Source of the DNA: an uncultured bacterium
GTDB lineage: Bacteria > Cyanobacteriota > Vampirovibrionia > Gastranaerophilales > Gastranaerophilaceae
Direction of reading: 5' to 3'
Assembly: GCA_900553205.1 (NCBI GenBank)
Contig: USCK01000009.1
Coordinates: forward strand, 1 to 26,022
DNA length: 26,022 bases
Shown one piece after another: positions 1 to 7,328 of this stretch. Within the stretch, counting starts at the first letter, position 1. Each line of letters opens with the position of its first letter. The position numbers and the translations under genes are program-made. The notes beneath the pieces are model-generated. The model made no database searches, had not been told where the DNA came from, and saw nothing but the letters and a program-made list of their open reading frames with translations.

Positions 1-1306
1 CTCTTGCGTGGTTAATAGCTTCTATTGTTTGTGGCATAATACCGTCATCAGCAGCAACAACAAGAATTGCGATATCTGTGGCTTTAGCACCTCTTGCTCT
101 CATTTCTGTGAACGCTTCGTGACCCGGAGTATCAATAAACACGATTTTCTTTTCTTTGTTGTGGTCTAGGTAAACAGTATATGCCCCGATAGACTGTGTA
201 ATACCACCAACTTCGGTAGCAACAATTTTGTGTTTTGATGCTCTAATGCTATCCAATAGAGTAGTTTTACCGTGGTCAACATGCCCCATGATACTAACAA
301 CTGGAGCACGTTTTTTTAGAAGTTTTTTATCAACTTCAGTAATACTTTTCTTGATTTCTTCTTTTTGCATTTCTTCTTCAATATATGCATCAAGGTCTTC
401 ATCAAGAACTTCAAGATTATATTCTGCACAAACCTTTTTTATAACATCAACATCAATAAGTTGGTTCACGGTTGCCATAATACCTTGAAACATAAGGAAC
501 TTAACTATATCAGCAGGAGATTTTTGGATTTTTTCTGCCAATTCGCTAATAGTCATAGCCTTGTTTACAACGATAGAAGTAACTTCTTTAACTTCTTCTT
601 CCTTTTGAACTTTCTTTTTATGATGCTGTGCTGCAGCTTTTTCTAAAGAAATACGTTCTTGTTCTTCCTTTTTATCGTTAAAATCTTTAGTTTTCTTCTT
701 GTTGTCAGCACCTTTTTTCTTGCTGAACCCTTTGTTCTCATATATATCTTGAGGAATAATATGTCTTTCGATAGGTTTTTTAGGTCTTTCTAATCTATCT
801 TTTACAAAAGGTTTTTTCACATCATTTTTCTTGTCTGTTACAGGTTTTCCTTTTTTATCAATCTCAACACGTTTGATTGGAGCTCTTTTTACAATTTCAA
901 GACGGCTTTTTGGTTGTTGAGGCTTAACAATTTCAACTCTTTTGATAGGAGTAGGAGCTTCCTTTTTGATAACAGGTTCTTCCTTCTTTTCAGGTTCAGC
1001 AGGTCTTTCTGCTTTTCTTACAATTTGAACCCCTGATTTTTTAGGAGTTTCAACCTTTTCAGCCTTTTCCTCTGCTTTTTGTTCTTCTTTTTTGATTTTA
1101 GATTTTTTAACAACAAATGCTTTAGGCTTTTTGCTAGGTAGCTTAGAACCACCGGCAATAAAGTCTTTTAGCTTGCTAACCTGCATAGGATTAACAGTAT
1201 TAGAGTGAGATTTAACATTTATCGATATTTGAGCAAATTTCTCAATTACCTCTTTACTTGTTAAACCAAGTTCTTTTGCAAGTTCACTAACTCTAATATT
1301 TTCCAT
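1..1306 (-). CDS. infB: Translation initiation factor IF-2, N-terminal part (runs off left edge)
   Basis: This is the GTPase that brings initiator fMet-tRNA to the 30S subunit and promotes subunit joining. I translated the minus strand by hand; about 435 codons are present and the frame stays open to the window edge, so the C-terminal domains are missing. Residues 1-50 form an IF2_N helical module starting MENIRVSELAKELGLTSKEV. A long Lys/Glu/Pro-rich linker follows, then a second IF2_N module (MTISELAEKIQKSPADIVKF). The G domain begins with the P-loop GHVDHGKT at 341-348 (Lys347) and has the G3 motif DTPGHEAF from 392. The ATG at 1306 has an AAAGGA ribosome site 7-8 bases upstream and overlaps the end of ylxR by 14 bases, which indicates translational coupling. 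The identification is secure. Confidence 0.97.
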   Translation of the reverse strand, partial: MENIRVSELAKELGLTSKEVIEKFAQISINVKSHSNTVNPMQVSKLKDFIAGGSKLPSKKPKAFVVKKSKIKKEEQKAEEKAEKVETPKKSGVQIVRKAERPAEPEKKEEPVIKKEAPTPIKRVEIVKPQQPKSRLEIVKRAPIKRVEIDKKGKPVTDKKNDVKKPFVKDRLERPKKPIERHIIPQDIYENKGFSKKKGADNKKKTKDFNDKKEEQERISLEKAAAQHHKKKVQKEEEVKEVTSIVVNKAMTISELAEKIQKSPADIVKFLMFQGIMATVNQLIDVDVIKKVCAEYNLEVLDEDLDAYIEEEMQKEEIKKSITEVDKKLLKKRAPVVSIMGHVDHGKTTLLDSIRASKHKIVATEVGGITQSIGAYTVYLDHNKEKKIVFIDTPGHEAFTEMRARGAKATDIAILVVAADDGIMPQTIEAINHAR

Positions 1307-1532
1307 TTAAGATTCCTTTCAGGTCTTTACTGGTTTTTAAGGCCTTATTTAACTTATTTTTTTTGAGCGCCTGCTCTACACACTGTTTATTATAACAAAG
1401 ATATGCTGATCTACCAAATATTTTTGAATTTGGGTTGATTTCGATATCTCCTGAGATATGATTTTTGGTTAATTTCATCATCTCCTGAGCATCTTTAATC
1501 TCGCCGCAACCAACACATTTTCTATATTTCAA
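1293..1532 (-). CDS. ylxR: YlxR/RnpM family RNA-binding protein
   Basis: Small basic protein of 79 residues with the family signature: an N-terminal RKCVGCGEIK motif, a central region matching the NPNSKIFGRSAYLCYNKQC type, and a Lys-rich tail (ALKKNKLNKALK). YlxR proteins bind RNA or nucleoid components; in Bacillus the homologue RnpM modulates RNase P. The start is TTG: an AGAGGA site lies 7 bases upstream, and no ATG fits better. The gene begins 18 bases after prfA and its last codons overlap infB, so the three are one operon. In most bacteria ylxR sits between nusA and infB; here prfA takes the nusA position. Family assignment is firm, while the exact function in this organism is inferred. 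Confidence 0.9.
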   Translation of the reverse strand: MKYRKCVGCGEIKDAQEMMKLTKNHISGDIEINPNSKIFGRSAYLCYNKQCVEQALKKNKLNKALKTSKDLKGILNGKY

Positions 1533-1550
1533 ACCAAGTTCCTCTACTTT

Positions 1551-2636
1551 CTAACCTGCAGTTTCAGCAAGTTTTTCTAGTTTCAGTTTTTGGTCATATT
1601 CTGTCAGTAGATTAATCAACTCATCTAAATCCCCATCAATCACAGTCCAAACATTAAGATTGTGATTAATACGGTGGTCAGTCAATCTACCTTGAGGGAA
1701 GTTGTAAGTTCTGATACGTTCACTTCTATCCCCTGTACCGACTTGAGAACGTCTTAAATCGGTAATTTCTTGGTTTTGCTTTTGCAATTCCATATCATAA
1801 AGTTTTGCTTTCAAGATTTCTAATGCGCGTTCTTTGTTTTGCAGTTGCGAACGTTCTTCTGTACAGAAAATCATAATTCCTGTAGGCTTGTGGAACACTC
1901 TGGCAGCAGTTTCAACTTTGTTTACATTTTGACCACCTGCGCCACCTGAACGAGCAGTTGTAATCTCAACATCATTCATATTAAGTTCAACCTCAACATC
2001 ATCAATTTGAGGCATTACGGCAACTGTTGCAGTTGAAGTATGCACACGACCTTGAGATTCTGTTTGAGGAACTCTTTGAACTCTGTGAACACCTGATTCG
2101 TATTTAAGTTTTGAATAAATACTGTCACCCTTCATAGAGATAATAACTTCTGAAACTCCACCGGCTTCACAATCGGTTTTGCTGAGAATTTGAGTTTGCC
2201 AACCTTGCTTGTCTGCGTATCTGATATACATTCTCATCAAATCGCCTGCAAAGATGTTTGCTTCATCACCACCTGCGCCACCTCGAATTTCTAACATAAT
2301 ATCTTTGTCGTCCATAGGGTCACGAGGAAGAAGAAGGATTTTCATATCTTCTTCATATTTTGCGATTTTAGCTTCATTATCTTCCATTTCTGCTTTAAGA
2401 AACTCTTTCATTTCAGGGTCAGATTCGGAATGAATCAATTCTTTTGCATCAGCTATCGCATCAGTAGCTTCTTTCCATTTGTAGTATAGGTTCACTGTTT
2501 CTTCCATAGATTTGCGTTGTTTAGACAAATCTCTGAACTTGTTATAATCCTGAATAATCGCAGGATCAGAAAGTTTTTCACCCAGTTCTTTATAATTTTT
2601 CTCTATCTGGAGAATTTTATCTAACATATCTTTCAT
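1551..2636 (-). CDS. prfA: Peptide chain release factor 1
   Basis: Recognises UAA/UAG stop codons in the ribosome and triggers peptidyl-tRNA hydrolysis. At 361 residues it has the usual RF1 length. The catalytic GGQ is at 234-236, in SGGAGGQNVNKVETA. The anticodon-like tripeptide region reads VPQTESQGRVHTS, and the C-terminal RSERIRTYNFPQGRLTDHRIN block is RF1-type rather than RF2-type. The stretch HKPTGIMIFCTEERSQLQNK after the GGQ resembles cyanobacterial and plastid RF1, which is my main taxonomic clue. The start has an AGAGGT site 9 bases upstream. It is the first gene of the prfA-ylxR-infB operon, with an extended -10 promoter just upstream. Confidence 0.97.
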   Translation of the reverse strand: MKDMLDKILQIEKNYKELGEKLSDPAIIQDYNKFRDLSKQRKSMEETVNLYYKWKEATDAIADAKELIHSESDPEMKEFLKAEMEDNEAKIAKYEEDMKILLLPRDPMDDKDIMLEIRGGAGGDEANIFAGDLMRMYIRYADKQGWQTQILSKTDCEAGGVSEVIISMKGDSIYSKLKYESGVHRVQRVPQTESQGRVHTSTATVAVMPQIDDVEVELNMNDVEITTARSGGAGGQNVNKVETAARVFHKPTGIMIFCTEERSQLQNKERALEILKAKLYDMELQKQNQEITDLRRSQVGTGDRSERIRTYNFPQGRLTDHRINHNLNVWTVIDGDLDELINLLTEYDQKLKLEKLAETAG

Positions 2637-2660
2637 AAACTTTTACCTCTAATTGTTATC

Positions 2661-2669
2661 ATTATAACA
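2661..2669 (-). promoter_or_regulatory. Extended -10 promoter of prfA-ylxR-infB
   Basis: On the minus strand the sequence reads TGTTATAAT, an extended -10 (TGn plus a consensus TATAAT). A start site near 2654 would leave a leader of about 18 bases containing the AGAGGT ribosome site of prfA. No good -35 is seen at 17 bases, as is common for extended -10 promoters. Confidence 0.6.
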
Positions 2670-2795
2670 AAAAATAAAACGAATAAAACATATAAATATA
2701 ACGAGTTATTGCAACATTTCTTTACAAACTATCAAAAATCTTAACGAAAAAGACTTTATATATATACAAGTTATTGGGAAAAATCGAGGTAGAAA

Positions 2796-3434
2796 ATGGT
2801 ACTTTCCTCTGGAGAAATTCTATCAATAGGTTCGGGAATCCAATCACAAGTTGGTGGCGCAGCTGCAATAAGACATTCTGCCCACAAACCTGATGAGGAG
2901 AAAACGGCAGAAATCCCAAAATGTAAAATCAAATACCACAAGATTAGAAAATATGAAAAATATAGAATAAAAGGTAATATATCATCAGATTATATTTCAG
3001 ATACACAAGTCCCTAAGACAAATATAGATAATTTGATGAAGCTGTCTTCCAAATACAAACTTGTATCCTTCAAAGTCCCTGATGAAACGAATGAATATTA
3101 TGTAAAAAGTTGTTATATGATAGATTTCATTTCATCGCCAGTCAGATACAAGGGTGAAGGAAGAAAAGCTATCAAATCATTGGTTGAAAAATCAGTTTCG
3201 GATAAAGATACCGAAGGCAGAATCATTGTTGATGTAAAAATCACAGACGGTCAAACTTCAGCAGCAGGTTTCTTTTACAAACTAGGTTTTCGCTTTTTAG
3301 ATACTCCAAAAAATGAAATAATGAAAAACTGGGAACGTGGAGAAAACTCAATTATTTCACCTAGAATAATAGGAATGATGTATCTGCCAAAAGAAGAAAT
3401 CAATAGATTGTTAATGTATAGAATGCTCTTATAA
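2796..3434 (+). CDS. GNAT-like N-acetyltransferase
   Basis: A 212-residue protein whose C-terminal half resembles the GNAT fold. Around residues 115-130, YKGEGRKAIKSLVEKS looks like the acetyl-CoA pyrophosphate loop and following helix (motif A, normally Q/RxxGxG/A). Residues 137-165 (GRIIVDVKITDGQTSAAGFFYKLGFRF) match the strand-helix of motif B with the typical 'A..FY.KLGF' ending. The first 60 residues are Gly/Ser/Ala-rich and then Lys-rich, with no recognised domain. The start has a GAGGT site. The stop is 9 bases before the next gene, which has its own AAAGGA site, so the two are probably co-transcribed. Substrate unknown; the GNAT call rests on pattern only. Confidence 0.65.
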   Translation: MVLSSGEILSIGSGIQSQVGGAAAIRHSAHKPDEEKTAEIPKCKIKYHKIRKYEKYRIKGNISSDYISDTQVPKTNIDNLMKLSSKYKLVSFKVPDETNEYYVKSCYMIDFISSPVRYKGEGRKAIKSLVEKSVSDKDTEGRIIVDVKITDGQTSAAGFFYKLGFRFLDTPKNEIMKNWERGENSIISPRIIGMMYLPKEEINRLLMYRMLL

Positions 3435-3443
3435 AGGAAAATT

Positions 3444-3713
3444 ATGCCAGTAAATATGCACCTTCCACCTCCAACAGTCACAGGTACAGCAATTCCATCA
3501 GACTTACAAATAAAAAATAGCCCTTTGGATAACTATAGAGACCTTATGACTACAAGACGCCAAGCACAAGACGGCTTGGATAGGGCAAATAAGAAATATA
3601 AATTTAGAGATAAACATTCTACACCTGCGGGAATAAAAATTCTTGGAGGAACAATCACTCTTGGAGGCTTAATAGCTCTTGGCGTACATTTATTTCACAA
3701 GTATAAAAAATAA
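3444..3713 (+). CDS. Small protein with C-terminal membrane anchor
   Basis: An 89-residue protein of unknown family. The N-terminal 60 residues are polar and Pro-rich at first (MPVNMHLPPPTVTGTAIPSD), then form a charged helix-like stretch (RRQAQDGLDRANKKYKFRDK). Residues about 63-83 (GIKILGGTITLGGLIALGVHL) are hydrophobic and Gly-rich, followed by a basic HKYKK end, so it looks tail-anchored with the N-terminus in the cytoplasm. There is no signal peptide. It follows the GNAT-like gene by 9 bases with an AAAGGA ribosome site, so the two may act together, for example with the small protein anchoring the enzyme or serving as its substrate. That link is inference. Confidence 0.65.
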   Translation: MPVNMHLPPPTVTGTAIPSDLQIKNSPLDNYRDLMTTRRQAQDGLDRANKKYKFRDKHSTPAGIKILGGTITLGGLIALGVHLFHKYKK

Positions 3714-3730
3714 TGGTTATTTTGAAAATA

Positions 3731-3810
3731 AGTGAATAAGAGCTAAGTTACTAAGTTATTAAGAAGATAGTTGTTTCTTAGTTACTTAATCACTTAGTAA
3801 CTTATTAACT
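3731..3810. repeat. Octamer-type intergenic repeat, copy 1 (palindromic)
   Basis: The sequence is built from variants of AGTTAYTA. Its ends, AAGTTACTAAGT and ACTTAGTAACTT, are a perfect 12-bp inverted repeat. Positions 3750-3780 are identical over 31 bases to 9259-9289. It lies between two convergently ending genes. Confidence 0.75.
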
Positions 3811-3817
3811 TTAACAA

Positions 3818-4921
3818 CTACTTCGTCAAAGACTGCACTTTAATTTTTGCAGTGACTTCTGTATCAGGTGGAATGTTAAAATCTGAATAGTCCTCTATAA
3901 ATTCCATTTTGATTTGATACGCAGGAGTATTCTGTTCTATTACTTGTCCGTCAGGCCCTATTTGAGTAACTTGATCCTCAGCTTTCACTCTATATACTTT
4001 CGCAGTAGTATCAACCGATGCTACAGAGGCTTTGAACTTTCTATTTTTATAGTTCGGAATCTTAACTTCGGCATATTGCCCAACTTGGATTTTAGGCAGT
4101 TGTTCGGGATTAACCCTTGCAATAACCCAAACTTGTTTTGGGGTTAGAGTACAAAGAACATCTGCAGGATTAACTATATCACCTTGAGAAACCGATACTT
4201 CTGAAACAATACCGTCTTGAGGTGCAAAGATTTTTGTTGAAGATAACAGTAATTTAACTTCTTCTTTTTGGTTCTCGATATCTTTTATATTTTTTTGTAC
4301 AGATTCAACAGTGTCATTTGTAATATCTATTTTCGATTTATCAATAATAGGCTTTGGGATTTCTATTTCAGGTTGCTTAGCATCAGACATATTTTGTACG
4401 GCATCGCCAAGAGCCATTTTTTTCCTTGCCATATTTTGTTGTGCCAAGTCCTCTGTTTCGTAGGACTTGGAATAATTTGTAAAATCTTTTGAACCCTTCA
4501 TATATTGAGGTGGCTTAGAAGTTTCTTCGGGCTTTGGATTCCCGTTTTCATCAACTTTTGCCAAATCTTCTGGAAGTGGCGCATTGGTAAGCATTCTCAA
4601 TTTTTCTTTGTTGATTTCCAAATCTGTTTCAAGTTTTATCAATTCCGATTGATAATCTTTAGGATCAATCTCCATCAAGATATCACCTTTTCTGACCTCT
4701 TGGTCTTTCATCACATAGGAATGAATAATCTGCCCACTTGCTCTTGAGGTGACATTTATTATATGCCCATCTATGACAGCATCTGTTGTATGAACATACA
4801 TCAAAGGTGCTAAAAGAAATGTATAAACTCCAAATGCAATAATTGCAACTAATGACCAAATATCAAGATTATAGTCATCGATTATATCATTTATAACAAT
4901 TTTAAGTTCCTGTAGTGACAT
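3818..4921 (-). CDS. HlyD/EmrA-type membrane fusion (periplasmic adaptor) protein
   Basis: A 367-residue adaptor of the kind that links an inner-membrane exporter to an outer-membrane channel. One membrane helix is at about 21-43 (WSLVAIIAFGVYTFLLAPLMYV). The first lipoyl/barrel-sandwich half follows (VIDGHIINVTSRASGQIIHSYV, then VRKGDILMEID), and the second half is near 232-260 (IFAPQDGIVSEVSVSQGDIVNPADVL). A beta-barrel domain completes the protein. Between the two lipoyl halves, a Pro/Lys/Asp-rich segment of about 100 residues largely replaces the expected long coiled-coil hairpin. It starts 36 bases after the lipoprotein gene on the same strand, so they are likely one operon. No exporter or TolC-like gene is adjacent, so its partner is unknown. 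Confidence 0.85.
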   Translation of the reverse strand: MSLQELKIVINDIIDDYNLDIWSLVAIIAFGVYTFLLAPLMYVHTTDAVIDGHIINVTSRASGQIIHSYVMKDQEVRKGDILMEIDPKDYQSELIKLETDLEINKEKLRMLTNAPLPEDLAKVDENGNPKPEETSKPPQYMKGSKDFTNYSKSYETEDLAQQNMARKKMALGDAVQNMSDAKQPEIEIPKPIIDKSKIDITNDTVESVQKNIKDIENQKEEVKLLLSSTKIFAPQDGIVSEVSVSQGDIVNPADVLCTLTPKQVWVIARVNPEQLPKIQVGQYAEVKIPNYKNRKFKASVASVDTTAKVYRVKAEDQVTQIGPDGQVIEQNTPAYQIKMEFIEDYSDFNIPPDTEVTAKIKVQSLTK

Positions 4922-4957
4922 TTCTTAATCCAATTAAAAGGCAATACAAGTTCTATT

Positions 4958-5605
4958 CTAGTTTACTTGCTTCAAAATAACAAGCACATCTTCAAGCTCT
5001 TGCTTTAGATATTCAAGTTGTTGGTTAACATTATCAGGAGCGTATATTGCACCTGCAGATTCATAGGCAAGATATTTACTGTATTTTTCGGCTTCACTAC
5101 GCAATGTGGCAATAGATTTCACATGCGTTCCCAGTGGCATAAGTTTCGTAAATGAAATATAGTAACTTTCGGGTTTTCCTTCGTATTTTCTTCTAAGAGC
5201 ATCAACATTCAGATAAAGAACATTAGCTTTTGCAACAAAAACTTGTGGCGAAATTTCATCTTCTATACCAGAGATAAGCTGTTCTATGAGAGGAACAATT
5301 CTTGCAATATCGTTTAGGTATTGCGAATGTTTATCTTGTTTCATTATTATATTAATGAAAGCAGGATTATCTCTCGGTACAGGTTTTAGTTGGTCGGGAT
5401 CATCAAAGCCTTCTTGCGATTCAAATATTGGAGTTGCTTCTGTTGGAGTTGAGGGTTTGAACTTTTCTGTCACATCAGGCAGAGTTCCGACATAACCTTT
5501 TTTAGATTGAATATTCATTGAATCCACCGTATTATCGACAGTTTTGGAACATGCCGGCAAAACAGCAAAACAAATAACAAATATCAGTGTTAAAAACTTC
5601 CTCAT
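4958..5605 (-). CDS. Putative lipoprotein of unknown function
   Basis: A 215-residue protein with a clear lipoprotein signal: MRKF, then a hydrophobic stretch and the lipobox LPAC with the lipidated Cys at 19. The mature part starts with a disordered Pro/Thr-rich region to about residue 75. It continues as a mostly helical domain with periodic Leu/Ile and Lys/Glu (LNDIARIVPLIEQLISGIEDE; NQQLEYLKQELEDVLVILKQVN), suggesting coiled coils. I do not recognise the family. It is followed by the HlyD-type adaptor, so a role in that envelope complex is possible but inferred. The start codon lies exactly where transcription should begin (see the promoter entry), and no Shine-Dalgarno site is present. 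Confidence 0.75.
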   Translation of the reverse strand: MRKFLTLIFVICFAVLPACSKTVDNTVDSMNIQSKKGYVGTLPDVTEKFKPSTPTEATPIFESQEGFDDPDQLKPVPRDNPAFINIIMKQDKHSQYLNDIARIVPLIEQLISGIEDEISPQVFVAKANVLYLNVDALRRKYEGKPESYYISFTKLMPLGTHVKSIATLRSEAEKYSKYLAYESAGAIYAPDNVNQQLEYLKQELEDVLVILKQVN

Positions 5606-5611
5606 ACAATA

Positions 5612-5617
5612 ATTATA
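5612..5617 (-). promoter_or_regulatory. Leaderless-type promoter of the lipoprotein gene
   Basis: On the minus strand a consensus TATAAT is followed by six bases and then the ATG at 5605. If the last T of the -10 is position -7, +1 is the A of the start codon. There is no room for a ribosome site. Confidence 0.65.
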
Positions 5618-5677
5618 CTGATAATTAAATAAAAATCATCATACTTCGTATGTAGAAGATAAACAAGCAAAACCCAA

Positions 5678-5719
5678 CCTCTTATTAACTTAATAACTTA
5701 CCTCTTATTCACTTATTAT
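5678..5719. repeat. Octamer-type intergenic repeat, copy 2
   Basis: In reverse orientation this reads as the AAGTGAATAAGAG, AAGTTATTAAG, AATAAGAGG series seen in the other copies. It separates the divergent lipoprotein gene and 53-residue ORF, and its right edge runs into the -10 region of the latter. Confidence 0.6.
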
Positions 5720-5727
5720 GCTATTAT
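5719..5727 (+). promoter_or_regulatory. Extended -10 just before the 53-residue ORF
   Basis: TGCTATTAT is an extended -10. The predicted +1 is 5734, one base before the ATG at 5735, and no Shine-Dalgarno site is present. This fits a leaderless or one-base-leader transcript. Confidence 0.5.
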
Positions 5728-5734
5728 ATAAAAT

Positions 5735-5896
5735 ATGCAAATAGAATCTACAATTTTAGAATTTCCAAACACAGGCAATTTTTCAACAGAATATATTGAG
5801 TCATTACTCAGACAAAACAACAACTACCCTTTGCGTTGGGCAGTTGTTGATGTGAGTGATAGTTATTTTAAAGTGAGTATTGCTAAACTTTTGTAA
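5735..5896 (+). CDS. Small ORF of 53 residues, unknown function
   Basis: Hand translation gives a 53-residue protein beginning MQIESTILEFPNTGNF, with a middle segment NNNYPLRWAVVDVSDSYF and ending IAKLL. The composition is protein-like: alternating hydrophobics, Trp, and a predicted strand-turn-strand around LRWAVVDV. It has no signal peptide or membrane segment. An extended -10 lies immediately upstream. The stop overlaps the 3' end of the convergent nucleotidyltransferase gene by 14 bases. It could be a real small cytosolic protein; homologues would be the deciding evidence. Confidence 0.5.
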   Translation: MQIESTILEFPNTGNFSTEYIESLLRQNNNYPLRWAVVDVSDSYFKVSIAKLL

Positions 5897-7139
5897 TCAA
5901 ATCCTTAAATGTTCTTGGATTTGTAATGTGTGAAATAATTGAGCGCATTACATCTTGTCCCAAACTTCCTACTTCAGGACCCCAAAATTCTCTTTTACGA
6001 GCGTGAGTTGCTGCGAATTTTTTGCATTTATAAACAAGCATATTAATCGGAGTTTTCTTTTCAGGAGCTTTTACAGTTGCTGAAACATTTTCAGGGTGTA
6101 GCATTTTTTGGAAGATAGCATCTTCTAGTTTTTTATTTTCAGGAACTTTTACATTAGTACCCAAATGCTTGTTAGCAAGGTTTGTAAACGCATACATAAA
6201 TTCTTCAAACTTTGTTCCTTTTGCTTCTTCAGGGACCTTCATACCATGTTTTTTAATTTGTACAGCCCAGTCAGCAAGATGGTGGAAATTAATTCCACTA
6301 CCTACAAAGTGTTGCATAGCGTGGAAGGAAATAAACACATTGTTAAATTCTTTTGAAGGAACAAGAACCTTTGTACCATGAGGTAGTATTTCTTGATGAG
6401 GGTTGATTACTTTCAAAAGATAGTTATTCATTTTTTTATGTAGAGATGATACTTCAACATTTAACAATGCTCTGTGGTTTTCGATTGGCATACCTTTGTA
6501 TCTGATTTCACTATGCTTTGGCCCATGGCTCAAATCTACATCCATATTAGATTTACCTGCAAGTTTATCTACAAATAATGACATATTATTTTTAGAATCA
6601 GCAGGGTTTGTTCCATGTTTAAAGTTAAACACATCTATATCACCACCAAACCTTCCTTGAGGGTTTGGATAATTCATAGAAAAACCTACTCCCTTCATTT
6701 GAACAGTATCAACACCTTTTGATGCTGTCATTTCTGTAAATTTCTTTAATATAGCTTCTTGTTTAGTATGATAATCTTTTGTAAATTGTGCATTTATTTC
6801 CATATTAGCTTTTACATCATCAGGAACTTTGATGTCGGGAGTATTTTTAATTCCCTCATATACTAATGGCATAACTGCGTTATCGTGCGACATATTATAC
6901 ATTCTTACCCAATCATTATGGTTTCTGCCTACAAACAATTTTGGGTCAACTTTTTCCCCGTTAAGACCACCTTTCATAAGCGATAATAACATTTTAGCAG
7001 GGATAACTTTAGGGTCAGAGGCTGTACTGACTTTTTGAATAAAATCAACTGCTTGCATATTAACTGTATAAGGCTTTTGTGGGTTTAATTTTACATCAGA
7101 AATCATTGGTGAATAAGAAATGTGGGGTACAGTATTCAT
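5883..7139 (-). CDS. Nucleotidyltransferase family protein (PF14907-like)
   Basis: A 418-residue protein whose central region carries the pattern I associate with the 'uncharacterised nucleotidyltransferase' family NTP_transf_5. Near residue 147 there is VQMKGVGFSMNYPNPQGR, followed at about 160-170 by FGGDIDVF, the DxD-type metal-binding pair of a polymerase-beta fold. Further on, HAMQHFVGSGINFHHLADWAVQIKK matches the usual helical part after the catalytic core. The N-terminus (about 60 residues) is extended and unassigned, and the C-terminus is Lys-rich and basic. The start has a strong AAGGAG site 7 bases upstream. It stands alone, with no polysaccharide or peptide-maturation genes next to it. 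Substrate unknown. Confidence 0.7.
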   Translation of the reverse strand: MNTVPHISYSPMISDVKLNPQKPYTVNMQAVDFIQKVSTASDPKVIPAKMLLSLMKGGLNGEKVDPKLFVGRNHNDWVRMYNMSHDNAVMPLVYEGIKNTPDIKVPDDVKANMEINAQFTKDYHTKQEAILKKFTEMTASKGVDTVQMKGVGFSMNYPNPQGRFGGDIDVFNFKHGTNPADSKNNMSLFVDKLAGKSNMDVDLSHGPKHSEIRYKGMPIENHRALLNVEVSSLHKKMNNYLLKVINPHQEILPHGTKVLVPSKEFNNVFISFHAMQHFVGSGINFHHLADWAVQIKKHGMKVPEEAKGTKFEEFMYAFTNLANKHLGTNVKVPENKKLEDAIFQKMLHPENVSATVKAPEKKTPINMLVYKCKKFAATHARKREFWGPEVGSLGQDVMRSIISHITNPRTFKDLITKV

Positions 7140-7282
7140 AATTATCTCCTTATATTCTCATGAAAAACCGTCAAAAATATTTTTGCTACTTGCTTTAATA
7201 TAAGTTAACATGTTAAGCATATGATTTTTCATATCATATTGTAAAGTTTATCAAATCTGCATAGCTTAAACTGTTATATGCG

Positions 7283-7291
7283 TGATAAAAT
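7283..7291 (+). promoter_or_regulatory. Extended -10 promoter of ahcY
   Basis: TGATAAAAT is an extended -10 with one mismatch in the hexamer. The predicted start near 7298 leaves a leader of about 30 bases ending in an AGAGGA ribosome site. I see no SAH or SAM riboswitch, and the leader is too short for one. Confidence 0.45.
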
Positions 7292-7328
7292 ATTATTGTT
7301 ACTTTAAATCAAGGAAAGAGGAATTGGA

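Noticed and set aside
228..646. Plus-strand open frames of 86 and 93 codons
   Set aside because: They lie antisense to infB, whose frame is clear from the GTPase motifs; Ser/Phe-rich shadow composition and no ribosome site.
2722..2919. Minus-strand 65-codon frame
   Set aside because: Overlaps the start of the GNAT-like gene and the intergenic promoter region; no ribosome site and no recognisable pattern.
7140..7328. SAH/SAM riboswitch before ahcY
   Set aside because: The transcript leader after the likely start is only about 30 bases, and the upstream ATATGA/TCATAT hairpin does not resemble a riboswitch core.
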